The notes: generated by a model not told the origin, from the sequence alone. A DNA stretch of 64,000 nt from Microvirga antarctica (GCF_017921815.1 NZ_JAGEMM010000004.1:62001-126000), one strand, 5' to 3'; positions 52,811-63,349 are shown, counted from the stretch's first letter. Translations and numbers: made by a program.

Positions 52811-53980
52811 ATGCCCATTATCAACCGCGTTGCAGACCTGTCCGATGAGATCGCCACCTGGCGGCGTGATTTTCACGAGAACCCCGAACTGCTCTACGAC
52901 GTGCACCGCACCGCCGGAATCGTGGCCGACAAGCTGAGGGCCTTCGGTTGCGACGAGGTCGTGACCGGCATCGGGCAGACCGGTGTTGTGGGGATCATCC
53001 GCGGCCGCTCGAACACCTCCGGCAAGGTCATCGGCCTGCGGGCGGACATGGATGCCCTGCCGATCGAAGAGGCGACGGGCGTCCCCTACGCGTCGAAGAC
53101 GCCGGGCAAGATGCATGCCTGCGGTCATGACGGCCACACGGCCATGCTCCTCGGCGCAGCCAAATACCTGACCGAGACCCGCAATTTCGACGGCACCGCC
53201 GTCGTGATCTTCCAGCCTGCCGAAGAGGGTGGCGGCGGCGGCGACGCGATGGTCAAGGACGGCCTGATGGAACGCTTCGGGGTGCAGGAGATCTACGGCA
53301 TGCACAACCTGCCGGGTCTTCCGCTCGGTCATTTCGCGATCCGCCCCGGGGCCATCATGGCGGCAGCCGACCGGTTCAGCATCACCATCGAGGGAAAGGG
53401 CTCGCACGCCGCCCGCCCGCATGACGGGGTGGACACCATCCTTGTGGCGAGCCACGTGGTCACCGCGCTGCAATCGGTGGCGTCGCGCAATGTCGACCCG
53501 CTCGAATCGGTCGTCGTGTCCGTCTGCATGATCAAGGCGGGCGAGACCTTCAACGTCATTCCCCAGACCGCCGAACTGCTCGGCACCGTGCGGACGTTGT
53601 CCCCCAGCGTTCAGGATCATGCCGAGGCGCGCATCAAAGCCATCCTCGAGCACATCTGCGCAGCTTTCGGCGCAACCGCGACGATGAACTATGCCCGCGG
53701 CTATCCGGTCACCATCAACGATGTGGACAAGACCGCGTTTCTCACCGGCATCGCCAAGCAGATCGCCGGTGACGGCGCGGTCGATACCGCGATCTCGCCG
53801 ATGATGGGAGCGGAGGATTTCTCGTTCATGCTCAATGAGCGACCCGGCGCCTATATCTTCATGGGCAACGGCGACACCGCGGGCCTTCATCATCCGGCCT
53901 ACAATTTCGACGACGAGGCCGCGCCATACGGCGTGTCGCTGTGGGCCAAGATCGTCGAATCCGGCATGCCGGCCCATTGA
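52811..53980 (+). CDS. M20 family amidohydrolase (hippurate hydrolase/carboxypeptidase type)
   Basis: 389 aa, cytoplasmic metallohydrolase cleaving N-acyl amino acids. Metal ligands are intact: C104-H106 in HACGHDGH, E138-E139 in QPAEEG, plus later histidines in HNLPG and LHHP. The dimerisation (lid) domain lies at about residues 180-300. ATG 52811 is taken because GAGG lies 6 nt before it; an in-frame ATG six nt upstream overlaps that site. The substrate (hippurate, N-acetyl amino acid, indoleacetyl amino acid) cannot be specified. Confidence 0.92.
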   Translation: MPIINRVADLSDEIATWRRDFHENPELLYDVHRTAGIVADKLRAFGCDEVVTGIGQTGVVGIIRGRSNTSGKVIGLRADMDALPIEEATGVPYASKTPGKMHACGHDGHTAMLLGAAKYLTETRNFDGTAVVIFQPAEEGGGGGDAMVKDGLMERFGVQEIYGMHNLPGLPLGHFAIRPGAIMAAADRFSITIEGKGSHAARPHDGVDTILVASHVVTALQSVASRNVDPLESVVVSVCMIKAGETFNVIPQTAELLGTVRTLSPSVQDHAEARIKAILEHICAAFGATATMNYARGYPVTINDVDKTAFLTGIAKQIAGDGAVDTAISPMMGAEDFSFMLNERPGAYIFMGNGDTAGLHHPAYNFDDEAAPYGVSLWAKIVESGMPAH

Positions 53981-53995
53981 TCCGGCGCCGATGCG

Positions 53996-54019
53996 CCTGC
54001 CGGCACTCATGCCGGCAGG
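53996..54019 (+). terminator. Hairpin after the M20 amidohydrolase gene
   Basis: CCTGCCGGC (53996-54004) pairs perfectly with GCCGGCAGG (54011-54019) around ACTCAT, beginning 15 nt after the stop codon. No U-tract follows. A plausible Rho-assisted or 3'-end-stabilising element. Confidence 0.5.
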
Positions 54020-54139
54020 GCAACTTCGGGCCGGAGCGCGTAAAGACTCGGTTTACCAAGAAATCGAACAGCCAGAAGGTTTTACGACCCATTCATCGCT
54101 TTGACGTCAACTGCCGGCATGACGTCCCTCTGATACGCG

Positions 54140-54421
54140 ATGACGGATATGGGCCCGCAGATTACTCCAAACCCGATGTTTACGCCGGCCCCGTCCCGCT
54201 ACGAGAGGCCGAGGCTGGCCGAGCGCGCAGGCTTCGGCATCATGCCGGCGCCGGCCAGGCCCTCCCGGCACAACACGTTCATCCTCGGGCGGTCCGAGGC
54301 CCGCACGCGGCCCCTCCTCAACCAGGAGGAGCGTGACCGGCTTCATTGCTGGTCGATGGTGGTGGCGGTCGTGTCGTCCGTGACGGGCCTCGCGCTGCTG
54401 GTAGCGTCCATTCTCCACTAG
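54140..54421 (+). CDS. Small single-span membrane protein, hypothetical
   Basis: 93 aa. The first ~70 residues are polar and rich in proline and arginine; the last ~22 (MVVAVVSSVTGLALLVASIL) are one membrane helix, so the predicted form is tail-anchored with the N terminus in the cytoplasm. I do not recognise a family. Support for a real gene is the strong terminator 9 nt after the stop codon and the absence of any other explanation for the region. The ribosome site is weak and the start is uncertain. Confidence 0.55.
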   Translation: MTDMGPQITPNPMFTPAPSRYERPRLAERAGFGIMPAPARPSRHNTFILGRSEARTRPLLNQEERDRLHCWSMVVAVVSSVTGLALLVASILH

Positions 54422-54430
54422 ACCCGCACA

Positions 54431-54457
54431 AAAAAGCCCGGCATGGCCGGGCTTTTT
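54431..54457. terminator. Bidirectional intrinsic terminator
   Basis: AAAAAGCCCGGC (54431-54442) and GCCGGGCTTTTT (54446-54457) form a perfect 12-bp palindromic stem with an ATG loop, with A-run and T-run ends. It works in both orientations, between the convergent small genes at 54140-54421 and 54476-54676. It is the clearest intrinsic terminator in the window. Confidence 0.92.
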
Positions 54458-54475
54458 GCTGGTGATCCAAGGCTA

Positions 54476-54676
54476 TCAGGCGACCGGTCCGGGATTGTTC
54501 GGTGTCGGATCCGGATTGACCATCGGTCCGTCCGGCGCCCGGTCGGGATCGGTCGCCGGAATCTCGGTGGGCTGGGTGATGGGCACTTCGGTCGGATTGT
54601 GGCCCGGGAGAACGGGGTTGGAATCGGGCGTATCGGGGGTCGGCTGCGGATCGTAGGGGCCTGGGCCTCGCGTCAT
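54476..54676 (-). CDS. Proline-rich small protein, hypothetical
   Basis: 66 aa, extremely rich in proline, aspartate, asparagine and threonine, with repeating P-T/D/N-P units and no cysteine or aromatic core apart from one tyrosine. It is predicted to be disordered and has no signal peptide. A strong ribosome site AAGGAG lies 8 nt before the ATG, and a perfect terminator follows its end on this strand, so I believe it is expressed. Family and function unknown. Confidence 0.65.
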   Translation of the reverse strand: MTRGPGPYDPQPTPDTPDSNPVLPGHNPTEVPITQPTEIPATDPDRAPDGPMVNPDPTPNNPGPVA

Positions 54677-54727
54677 GCTGTCGTCTCCTTGGTTGATGAG
54701 CCAACGGCTGGCGGCGGGCTCCGTTCC

Positions 54728-56503
54728 TCATCGCAGCGGCCAGACCAACATGATGAGGGGCGTTCCGACCACCACGACGATCAGCGACAGGGGCAGTCCA
54801 AGCCGCCAGTAATCCCCAAATCGGTAGCCGCCCGGACCCATCACAAGGGTGTTGCACTGGTGGCCGATGGGGGTGAGAAAGTCGCACGCCGCCCCGATGG
54901 CGACCGCCATCAGAAAGGCATCCGGCCGGAAGCCGAGTTGCGTCGCAAAGCTCGCCGCAATCGGCGCCATCACCAGCACGGTGGCGGCGTTGTTGAGGAA
55001 CGGCGTAACGGCCATGGCCGAGACCATGATCAGCACCAGCGCGCCGGTTGGCGGCAGCATGGCGGCCGCCGAGGACAACCATCCCGCAATCAGATCCGTG
55101 CCGCCCGTCGTGCGGATTGCCTCGCTGACGGGGATAAGCGCGCCGAGCATGACGAGAATTGGCCATTCGATCGTCTCGTACGCCTCGCGCAAAGTCAGCG
55201 ATCCAAACAGCACCAGCAGGACGCCTGCACCAAAGAACGCGATGGCGACGGGCAGGATGTTGAAGGCCACCAGCCCCATGGCGACGGCCAGAATGGCGAT
55301 GGGCAGGAGGCTCCGCCGGGCGCTGCCCAGGCGAATCGTGCGTTGCGCCAGCGGCAGGCACCCCAGCTCCTTCAAGGTATCGGGGAGACGGGTGAGATTG
55401 CCCTGCAGGACGACCACGTCGCCCGTTCGCAGCGCGATGTCGCGCATGCGTTCGGTAAAGCGCTTGCCGCTGCGGCTGACGGCGATCAGATTGACCTGAT
55501 AGCGCTCATGTAACCCAATGCGTTCGGCGGTCATGCCGGTCAGCAGGGAGTTTGGACCGACAATCGCCTCGACGGCGCCGATTTCGTCAGTTTCCTCCTT
55601 GGCGGGTTGGCGATGCTCGCCGCTGAGCTTGAGGCCGGACCTGGCGACGAGGCTGTCGAGGGCGTCGGTTTCGCCCTCGAGCATCAACAGGTCGTCTTCA
55701 CGCAGGAGCGCATCCGGCAGCGGACTCGAGCTGCGGGTCTTGTTGCGGATGATGGCCGCGACCTTGACGTCGCCATTGGCGAGCTTGATCAAATCCGCCA
55801 CTGTCTTGCCGATGATCTCCGCGCCGCCCGGTACACGCGCCTCGGTCACGTAATCGGTGATGTTCAGCGCCTCGTCGAGGCTCGCAGCGCCCTTCCGGTC
55901 TTTCGGCAGCAGGCGGTAGCCGAAGGCCAGAAAGGTCACCCCAACAATCGCGATGCCGATGCCCACGGGGGCGAAATCGAACATCTTGAACGGCTCGCCC
56001 AGCATCTCGTTGCGCACCCGCGACACGATGATATTGGGCGATGTGCCGATGAGCGTGACGATGCCGCCCAGCAGTGACCCGAAGGCCATCGGCATGAGAA
56101 AGCGCGACGGCGGCGTGTTGGTCCGCCGGGCGATTTGAAATGCCACCGGGATCATCATCGCCAGCGCGCCGATATTCTTCACGAAGGCGGACAGCACCGT
56201 GACGACGCCGACCAGCACAATGATCTGCATCTGCGTGGTCTTGAGGTAGGGTCCAAGATGGTTGAGGCCGGCCTCGAGAATGCCGGATTTGGCCACTGCC
56301 GCACTCACCAAAAGCGCGCTCGCCACGATGATGACGATGTCGTCGCTGAAGCCAGAGAAGGCTTTGTCGGCCGGCACGATGCCGACCAGCACCGCCGTCA
56401 GCAATGCCAACGTGGCCACGACATCGTAGCGGAAGCGCCCCCATACGAAGAGCGCCATCATCCCGGCGACGACCGCGAAGGCAAGAATCTGAGGAGTTGT
56501 CAT
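54728..56503 (-). CDS. SLC13/DASS family transporter with two RCK_C domains
   Basis: 591 aa inner-membrane transporter of the divalent anion/sodium symporter group. Residues 1-200 and 400-591 are membrane segments, with the repeated signature regions containing T-SPN (IGTSPNII) and AVTPFLNNAA. Between them lie two cytoplasmic RCK_C (TrkA-C) domains at about 205-290 and 305-385. This architecture is typical of the bacterial sulfate/dicarboxylate-like SLC13 proteins. ATG 56503 gives the family-like start. The substrate could be sulfate, a dicarboxylate or another anion. Confidence 0.9.
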   Translation of the reverse strand: MTTPQILAFAVVAGMMALFVWGRFRYDVVATLALLTAVLVGIVPADKAFSGFSDDIVIIVASALLVSAAVAKSGILEAGLNHLGPYLKTTQMQIIVLVGVVTVLSAFVKNIGALAMMIPVAFQIARRTNTPPSRFLMPMAFGSLLGGIVTLIGTSPNIIVSRVRNEMLGEPFKMFDFAPVGIGIAIVGVTFLAFGYRLLPKDRKGAASLDEALNITDYVTEARVPGGAEIIGKTVADLIKLANGDVKVAAIIRNKTRSSSPLPDALLREDDLLMLEGETDALDSLVARSGLKLSGEHRQPAKEETDEIGAVEAIVGPNSLLTGMTAERIGLHERYQVNLIAVSRSGKRFTERMRDIALRTGDVVVLQGNLTRLPDTLKELGCLPLAQRTIRLGSARRSLLPIAILAVAMGLVAFNILPVAIAFFGAGVLLVLFGSLTLREAYETIEWPILVMLGALIPVSEAIRTTGGTDLIAGWLSSAAAMLPPTGALVLIMVSAMAVTPFLNNAATVLVMAPIAASFATQLGFRPDAFLMAVAIGAACDFLTPIGHQCNTLVMGPGGYRFGDYWRLGLPLSLIVVVVGTPLIMLVWPLR

Positions 56504-56568
56504 GGGGACCGCGCGCGAGGGGAAACGAACAAGCCCCCAACGCGCTAAAGCCAAGTTAGTGCCGCAAA

Positions 56569-57030
56569 TTATTGGCCCAGAACGAGGGCCCAGTAACGCC
56601 CGTAGCCGCCCTTGGCATCCGCCCGCGCGAGACCGATGCGCCGTGCCTGCGGCATCAGAAGGTTGCTGTTATGGCCCGGCGAGGCTTTCCAGCGGTTAAT
56701 GGCGCCATCGACTGTCGCCGACCCCGCCGACAGATTTTCGGCCGAGTAGCCCATCACGCCGAATTCCTGCATGCGACTCCCGAAGCTGCCATGGCTCAAG
56801 GTTCCGGCCGCCGCAACCGCCCGCGCCTGGTAGGCCGCGGCCTGGTTGAGACGGGAATCAACCGTGACGGGTGGCAGGCCTTTGGACACCCGATAGGCGG
56901 AAATGAGGGCGGCAGCCTGTGAAGCGTCGCTGGTGGAGCTGCCCGTGACCTCGTGATTGACCGCCAGAGGCTGGCCCGCACACCCGGCGAGAGCCATGCT
57001 TGCCACGACCGCGAGGGTAAGAGCCTTCAT
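56569..57030 (-). CDS. CAP (SCP/PR-1) domain lipoprotein
   Basis: 153 aa. A lipobox MALAGC places the lipidated cysteine near residue 16, so it is anchored in a membrane facing the periplasm. The rest is a compact CAP domain: LSHGSF with a His, YSAENLSAG with a Glu, and NRWKASPGHNSNLL with the second His, the conserved CAP cleft residues. ATG 57030 follows GGGGGA. Function of bacterial CAP proteins is mostly unknown; envelope or secreted roles are usual. It is co-directional with the SLC13 gene. Confidence 0.88.
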   Translation of the reverse strand: MKALTLAVVASMALAGCAGQPLAVNHEVTGSSTSDASQAAALISAYRVSKGLPPVTVDSRLNQAAAYQARAVAAAGTLSHGSFGSRMQEFGVMGYSAENLSAGSATVDGAINRWKASPGHNSNLLMPQARRIGLARADAKGGYGRYWALVLGQ

Positions 57031-57173
57031 GAAAATCCCCCAGATGGCGTTCTCCGCCATTCCCCTTGAAAAAAATCGCGATGGCAGTCATGTGGAACTG
57101 CCGCCGACCCGATGCCGCTGCATGCCATGTCGTGCGCGTCGGGTCCATAACGCCTCCCGCGTCAGCTCATCGC

Positions 57174-58445
57174 ATGTCAACATCCTTGCCTTCGCCCCAC
57201 ATCGCCGTCATCGGCGGCGGTCCCGCCGGCCTGATGGCTGCGGAAACGCTTGCGCGCGCCGGTCTCAAGGTGACGGTGTACGACCGGATGCCGAGTGTGG
57301 GCCGCAAGTTGCTGATGGCGGGACGAGGCGGACTCAACCTCACCCACAGCGAGGATCTGGGGCCCTTCCTGGAAAAATTCGCCGAGGCCTTGCCCCAGTT
57401 GAAGCCGATCGTCGAAGCCTTCACGCCCGTCATGCTGCGCCAATGGAGCGAAGACCTCGGGCAGGAAACCTTCGTGGGAACGAGCGGGCGCGTGTTTCCA
57501 AAGGCGTTCAAAGCGTCGCCGCTGCTGCGCGCGTGGCTGGGCCGGCTCGACTCGCTCGGCGTCGCCTTTGCGCTCCGGCACCGCTGGATGGGCTGGGACG
57601 GAGCCGGGAACCTCGTGTTTGACCATGGCGACGAACAACCGCTTGTGGTGAAGCCCGATGCCGTGGTGCTGGCCCTCGGCGGGGCGAGCTGGCCGCGTTT
57701 GGGCTCGGATGGTGGCTGGGTCCCGCTTCTTGAGGCGCTGGGCGTCCCGGTCGCCAGGCTTCGGCCGGCCAATATGGGCGTCAAGATTCCTTGGTCGGAT
57801 CTGTTGCGCGACCGGTTTGAAGGGCAGCCCCTGAAGGGAATCGCACTCACTTTCGAGGGAACCACGGTCCGCGGCGAGGCCGTCGTCACATCCGACGGTC
57901 TGGAAGGCGGCGCGGTCTACGCGCTGGCCGCTCCCCTTCGCAATGCCATCGAACGAAGCGGACAGGCGACGCTCACCGTCGACCTGCGGCCGGATATCGC
58001 CCGGGAGGCGCTTGCAGCGCGCCTTTCGGTGCCGCGCAAAGGCCAATCGACCTCAACCTTCCTGCGCAAGGCGGCGGGGCTCTCGCCCCTGGCGATCGCG
58101 CTTCTGCGCGAGGGCGATCTGGCGCTGCCGCCCGATGCGGAGGGCCTTGCGACCCTCATCAAGGCCGCGCCGCTTCGCCTGACCGGCATCAAGCCGCTGG
58201 CGCGGGCCATCTCGACGGCAGGCGGCGTGACGTTCGATTCCGTCGACGCGCACCTGATGCTTCGCACCCTGCCCGGCGTCTTCGTGGCGGGCGAAATGCT
58301 GGATTGGGAGGCCCCGACGGGCGGCTACCTCCTGCAGGCCACCATTGCGACCGGAGCGGCGGCGGCCCGCGGAGTGCTCGCCTATTTGGCGATTCCAGAT
58401 GCCGCATTGACCGAATCCGGCCGCAAGGCCACACCCAACCCGTGA
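57174..58445 (+). CDS. NAD(P)/FAD-dependent oxidoreductase, HI0933/BaiN family
   Basis: 423 aa flavoprotein. The FAD-binding GGGPAGLMAAETLARAG is at residues 14-30, followed by the family signature GRKLLMAGRGGLNLTHSE. The C-terminal FAD segment reads GVFVAGEMLDWEAPTGGYLLQ with ATGAAAARG. ATG 57174 is the family start. It belongs to the TIGR03862-like group of uncertain substrate. The stop codon overlaps the recQ GTG start (GTGA), which indicates cotranscription with recQ. Confidence 0.9.
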   Translation: MSTSLPSPHIAVIGGGPAGLMAAETLARAGLKVTVYDRMPSVGRKLLMAGRGGLNLTHSEDLGPFLEKFAEALPQLKPIVEAFTPVMLRQWSEDLGQETFVGTSGRVFPKAFKASPLLRAWLGRLDSLGVAFALRHRWMGWDGAGNLVFDHGDEQPLVVKPDAVVLALGGASWPRLGSDGGWVPLLEALGVPVARLRPANMGVKIPWSDLLRDRFEGQPLKGIALTFEGTTVRGEAVVTSDGLEGGAVYALAAPLRNAIERSGQATLTVDLRPDIAREALAARLSVPRKGQSTSTFLRKAAGLSPLAIALLREGDLALPPDAEGLATLIKAAPLRLTGIKPLARAISTAGGVTFDSVDAHLMLRTLPGVFVAGEMLDWEAPTGGYLLQATIATGAAAARGVLAYLAIPDAALTESGRKATPNP

Positions 58446-60244
58446 ACGACCCGCTTAAAATCCTCCACGATGTGTTCGGCTTCTCGACCTTTCGCGACGG
58501 TCAGGAGGATATCGTGCGGGCGGTGCTTGCCGGCGAGGACGTTCTGGCCGTCATGCCCACTGGCGCCGGCAAGTCCCTGTGTTTCCAGCTTCCCACCCTC
58601 GTGCGCGAAGGCCTGACGCTGGTCGTCTCGCCGCTCATCGCGCTCATGCGGGATCAGGTGGCGGCCCTGCGCCATTTCGGGGTCGAGGCCGGCAGCCTCA
58701 ACTCGGCCAACGATCCGGACGAGAATCGCCGGGTGGCCGATGCCATTCGCGATCGCACCATGCGGCTGCTCTATGCCTCCCCCGAGCGCCTTGCCAATTC
58801 GAACGCAACGGAATGGCTCGCCCGGTCCGGCGTCAATCTTCTGGCCATCGACGAGGCCCATTGCGTATCCCAATGGGGGCATGACTTTCGGCCCGAATAC
58901 GCGATGCTCGGCGAAGTCCGCCGAAGGCTCGGTGGGGTGCAGACCATCGCGCTCACCGCGACCGCCGATGTGGCCACCCGTGGCGATATCATGCATCGCC
59001 TGTTCGACACGGAGCCGCGCATCTTCATTCATGGTTTCGACCGGCCCAATCTGCGGCTCGCCATGCAGTCGAAGGACCAGACCAAGCGACAGCTCTTCTC
59101 CTTCCTCGACAAGCATCGTCATGAGAGCGGCATCATCTACTGCGCGTCCCGCAACGCCACCGAGAAGCTCGCCGATTCCCTCTGTCAGGCGGGCTACAGG
59201 GCGATGCCCTATCACGCCGGCATGGCGCAGGCCGACCGGGCACGCAATCAGGACATCTTCCTTCAGGAGGACGGCGTCGTCATGGTCGCGACGGTGGCCT
59301 TCGGTATGGGAATCGACAAGCCCGACGTGCGGTTCGTGGCCCATGCGGCGCTGCCGAAATCGATCGAGGCCTATTACCAGGAGATCGGCCGTGCAGGTCG
59401 CGACGGCGAATCAGCCGACACCCTGACGCTCTACGGTCTCGACGACATGCGGTTGCGCCGCTCGCAGATCGAGGACAGTGACGCGTCGGAGGAGCAGAAG
59501 CGGGTGGAGCGCCAGCGTCTCAACGCGCTGGTGGCGCTGTGCGAGGCGCCACGCTGTCGACGCCAGACGCTACTGGCCTATTTCGGCGAGACCACGGCTC
59601 CGTGCGGCAATTGCGATCTGTGCATCGACGGCGTGGTGTCGTTCGACGGCACGGTCGAGGCCCAGAAACTTCTCTCGGCCATCGTGCGCACCGGCGAGCG
59701 GTTCGGCGCCGAGCATATCATCAGCATCCTGATGGGCGAGGAGACCGAGGCGATCCTGCGGCTCGGTCACAACGGTCTCAAGACCTTCGGCGTCGGCAAG
59801 GATCGGGCAAAGACCGAGTGGCGTTCCCTCTTGCGCCAGATCTATGCGCTCGGGCTGATCACCCTCGAGCTTTCGGAATATGGGCGCTGGACGTTGACCG
59901 ACCGGGGCGTGGCCGTCCTGAAAGGCCAGGAGCGCGTGGAGCTTCGCGCCGACGTTCTGATGAAGCCCAAGGAGCGCAAGGCGCGGCGCGGCGGAATGGT
60001 GGCCGAAACCGTCGTCCCCGGCGACGATCCGCTCCTGTTGGCCCTGAAGGTGCTGCGCACCCGCCTCGCCAAGGAAGAGGCGGTTCCGGCCTACGTGATT
60101 TTCTCCGATCGCTCGCTGATCGACATGGCGGTGAAACGTCCGACCTCGGTCACGGCATTCGGCGACATTCACGGGGTGGGCCAGGCCAAACTCGATCGCT
60201 ATGCCGATGCCTTCCTGCCGGTCATCCGCCAGCACGCGGCCTAG
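58442..60244 (+). CDS. recQ: ATP-dependent DNA helicase RecQ
   Basis: 600 aa, close to E. coli RecQ (about 609). Walker A MPTGAGKS is near residue 37, the DEAH box IDEAHCVSQWGHDFRPEY near 137, and the zinc-binding RQC cysteines (CRRQTLLAYFGE, then CGNCDLC) near 373-395. An HRDC domain occupies the last ~80 residues (about 523-600). The start is GTG 58442, overlapping the preceding stop, because the protein then begins NDPLKILHDVFGF as in other RecQ proteins. It unwinds DNA in recombination and replication repair. Confidence 0.96.
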   Translation: MNDPLKILHDVFGFSTFRDGQEDIVRAVLAGEDVLAVMPTGAGKSLCFQLPTLVREGLTLVVSPLIALMRDQVAALRHFGVEAGSLNSANDPDENRRVADAIRDRTMRLLYASPERLANSNATEWLARSGVNLLAIDEAHCVSQWGHDFRPEYAMLGEVRRRLGGVQTIALTATADVATRGDIMHRLFDTEPRIFIHGFDRPNLRLAMQSKDQTKRQLFSFLDKHRHESGIIYCASRNATEKLADSLCQAGYRAMPYHAGMAQADRARNQDIFLQEDGVVMVATVAFGMGIDKPDVRFVAHAALPKSIEAYYQEIGRAGRDGESADTLTLYGLDDMRLRRSQIEDSDASEEQKRVERQRLNALVALCEAPRCRRQTLLAYFGETTAPCGNCDLCIDGVVSFDGTVEAQKLLSAIVRTGERFGAEHIISILMGEETEAILRLGHNGLKTFGVGKDRAKTEWRSLLRQIYALGLITLELSEYGRWTLTDRGVAVLKGQERVELRADVLMKPKERKARRGGMVAETVVPGDDPLLLALKVLRTRLAKEEAVPAYVIFSDRSLIDMAVKRPTSVTAFGDIHGVGQAKLDRYADAFLPVIRQHAA

Positions 60245-60245
60245 T

Positions 60246-61364
60246 TCAGGTCGCAACCTCGACCCATGTGCCGGATCGAGCGCTTCGCGCCATGGCGTCC
60301 ACGCAGCGCTCGATGCGAATCCCTGACTCGAAATCGATCACCATCGCGTCTTCACCTCTGATCCGTCCGATCAGCTCGCGGCATTCGATGATCTTGAGAT
60401 CGCCAAAGCCAAGGCTGTGGCCGGCCGCCGGAAGAAACCGGTCATAGGGCGGATGATCGGGACCCGACAGAATGGTGCGAAAGCCCCGGGTCCGCGGGTC
60501 GCCGTCGGCGACGAAGAGCTGGACCTCGTTCATCCGCTCCTGATCAAACACGAGGGTGCCGCGTGACCCGAAGATCTGGACCGCGATGCGACCCTTGCGG
60601 CCCCAGGCGGAGCGATTGAGAGCGATGACTCCCGAGGCGCCTGTCTCCAGTTCCACCAGCATGGTGGCAATGTCGAAGGTTTCCACCGCGCGTCGCGTTC
60701 CGTCCTCAACCGGGCGATCCACATAGGGTCTTGCCATCTGGCCGCAGACCCGGCGGACGCCGCCCACCAGTATCGTCAGGAGGCTGAGGGCATGAACGCC
60801 GAAATCGTCCAGGGCCCCATGACCGGACGAGGCCTCGCTCTTCCAGAAGAAAAGGGCGTCCGGATCGGCCATGAAATCCTCGTCCATCTCGATGCGGATG
60901 TGATTGACGGGGCCGATGCGACCCTCCGTGAGCAGGCTCCTGATCAGCCGCATGATCGGGTTTTGGATGTAGTTGTAGCCGAGCACCGCTACAGTGCCGG
61001 CGCGCCTTGATGCTTCCAGCATCCGCTCGGCATCCGCAAGCGTCGTCGCCATGGGCTTTTCGCACCAGACGTGCTTGCCGGCCTCGATCGCCGCAATCGC
61101 CATGGCGGGATGAAAGGCGTTGGGCGTCGTGATCGACACGACGTCGACCGCGGGATCGTTCACCAGAGCGCGCCAATCGCCGGTCGCGCGCTCGAAACCC
61201 AGTTCACGGGCCCGGATGTCGGCCAGGTCCTGGGACGACTCCGCCAGAACCGCGAGGCGCGGCCGCTCCACGTCGCCGAACACCGACGCCACCGCGTTCC
61301 ACGCCAAAGCGTGGCATTTGCCCATATAGCCAGTGCCGATCAGACCGATGCCAAGGGGTGCCAT
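60246..61364 (-). CDS. Gfo/Idh/MocA family oxidoreductase
   Basis: 372 aa NAD(P)-dependent sugar or inositol dehydrogenase-like protein. The Rossmann motif GLIGTGYMG is at residues 7-15, and the catalytic-lysine motif CEKPMA is present, followed by GVHALSLL with a conserved histidine region. ATG 61364 gives a normal N terminus; upstream extension runs into the ATPase gene. It follows the ABC ATPase by 7 nt, so it is the enzyme of the 60246-64000 sugar operon. Candidate substrates include myo- or scyllo-inositol and glucosides. Confidence 0.92.
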   Translation of the reverse strand: MAPLGIGLIGTGYMGKCHALAWNAVASVFGDVERPRLAVLAESSQDLADIRARELGFERATGDWRALVNDPAVDVVSITTPNAFHPAMAIAAIEAGKHVWCEKPMATTLADAERMLEASRRAGTVAVLGYNYIQNPIMRLIRSLLTEGRIGPVNHIRIEMDEDFMADPDALFFWKSEASSGHGALDDFGVHALSLLTILVGGVRRVCGQMARPYVDRPVEDGTRRAVETFDIATMLVELETGASGVIALNRSAWGRKGRIAVQIFGSRGTLVFDQERMNEVQLFVADGDPRTRGFRTILSGPDHPPYDRFLPAAGHSLGFGDLKIIECRELIGRIRGEDAMVIDFESGIRIERCVDAMARSARSGTWVEVAT

Positions 61365-61371
61365 GGTGACC

Positions 61372-62156
61372 TTAGACCATACCGCCGAGTTCGCTCGACA
61401 GGGATTGCAGCTCTTTCCCGCCGGCCATGAGGTTTTGCAACTCGTCGATTTCAATGTCCGACTTGGCGAAGGTCCCCAGGGTCTTGCCCCGATTGAGGAC
61501 GGTGAAGCGATCGCCAACCGCATAGGCATGGCGGACATTGTGGGTGATGAAGATCACCCCCAACCCCTTCTGGCGCACCTGATGGATGTATTTGAGAACC
61601 ATCGAGGTCTGGGCGACGCCGAGCGCCGATGTCGGCTCGTCGAGGATCAGGACCTTCGCGCCGAAATAGACCGCGCGCGCGATGGCGACGCATTGGCGCT
61701 CGCCGCCAGACAGGGTCCCGACCGCCTGGTTGGGGTCGCGCACGTCAATGCCGATGCGCTTCATCTCCTCGCGGGTGATGGTGCTGCACTGGTCGAAATC
61801 CACATAGCGGAAGGGCCAGATCCCTTTCGTCGGCTCTCGTCCCATGAAGAAGTTGCGCGTCACCGACATGAGCGGGATCATGGCAAGATCCTGATAGACG
61901 GTGGCGATGCCGGCATCGAGCGCATCGCGCGGGCTGGTGAACACCACGTGCTCGCCTTCCACCAGGAATTCGCCGTCGCTCGGCCGGTGGACGCCCGACA
62001 AGGTCTTGATCAGCGTCGATTTTCCAGCACCATTGTCGCCCAGCAGACACATCACCTCACCGCGTCGCACCGTCATCGAGATGCCCGACAGGGCGATGAC
62101 GGAGCCGAAATGTTTGACGATGTTGCGGACGTCGATGAGCGTGTCGGTGGTGGCCA

Positions 62157-62157
<1 letters not shown>
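61372..62157 (-). CDS. Sugar ABC transporter ATP-binding protein, half-size (FrcA-like)
   Basis: 261 aa, one nucleotide-binding domain rather than the two of RbsA/XylG, so a homodimer is expected. Walker [10 protein letters not shown] is at 40-48, the signature LSGGERQC, Walker [12 protein letters not shown] and the switch [12 protein letters not shown] 62157 overlaps the permease stop (TGATG), which settles the start. Lies between the permease and the oxidoreductase in one operon. Its substrate follows the operon: a sugar or polyol. Confidence 0.93.
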
Positions 62158-63296
<1,139 letters not shown>

Positions 63297-63320
63297 TGCC
63301 GCCTCCTTGGCCGTCAGGAT

Positions 63321-63349
63321 GGCAGTCCGCCACGACTTGGCGGACTGCC
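63321..63349 (-). other. Perfect 12-bp hairpin between sugar binding-protein and permease genes
   Basis: GGCAGTCCGCCA (63321-63332) and TGGCGGACTGCC (63338-63349) are perfect complements around a 5-nt loop. In the transcript it begins 13 nt after the binding-protein stop and ends 10 nt before the permease ribosome site. No U-tract. Confidence 0.75.
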
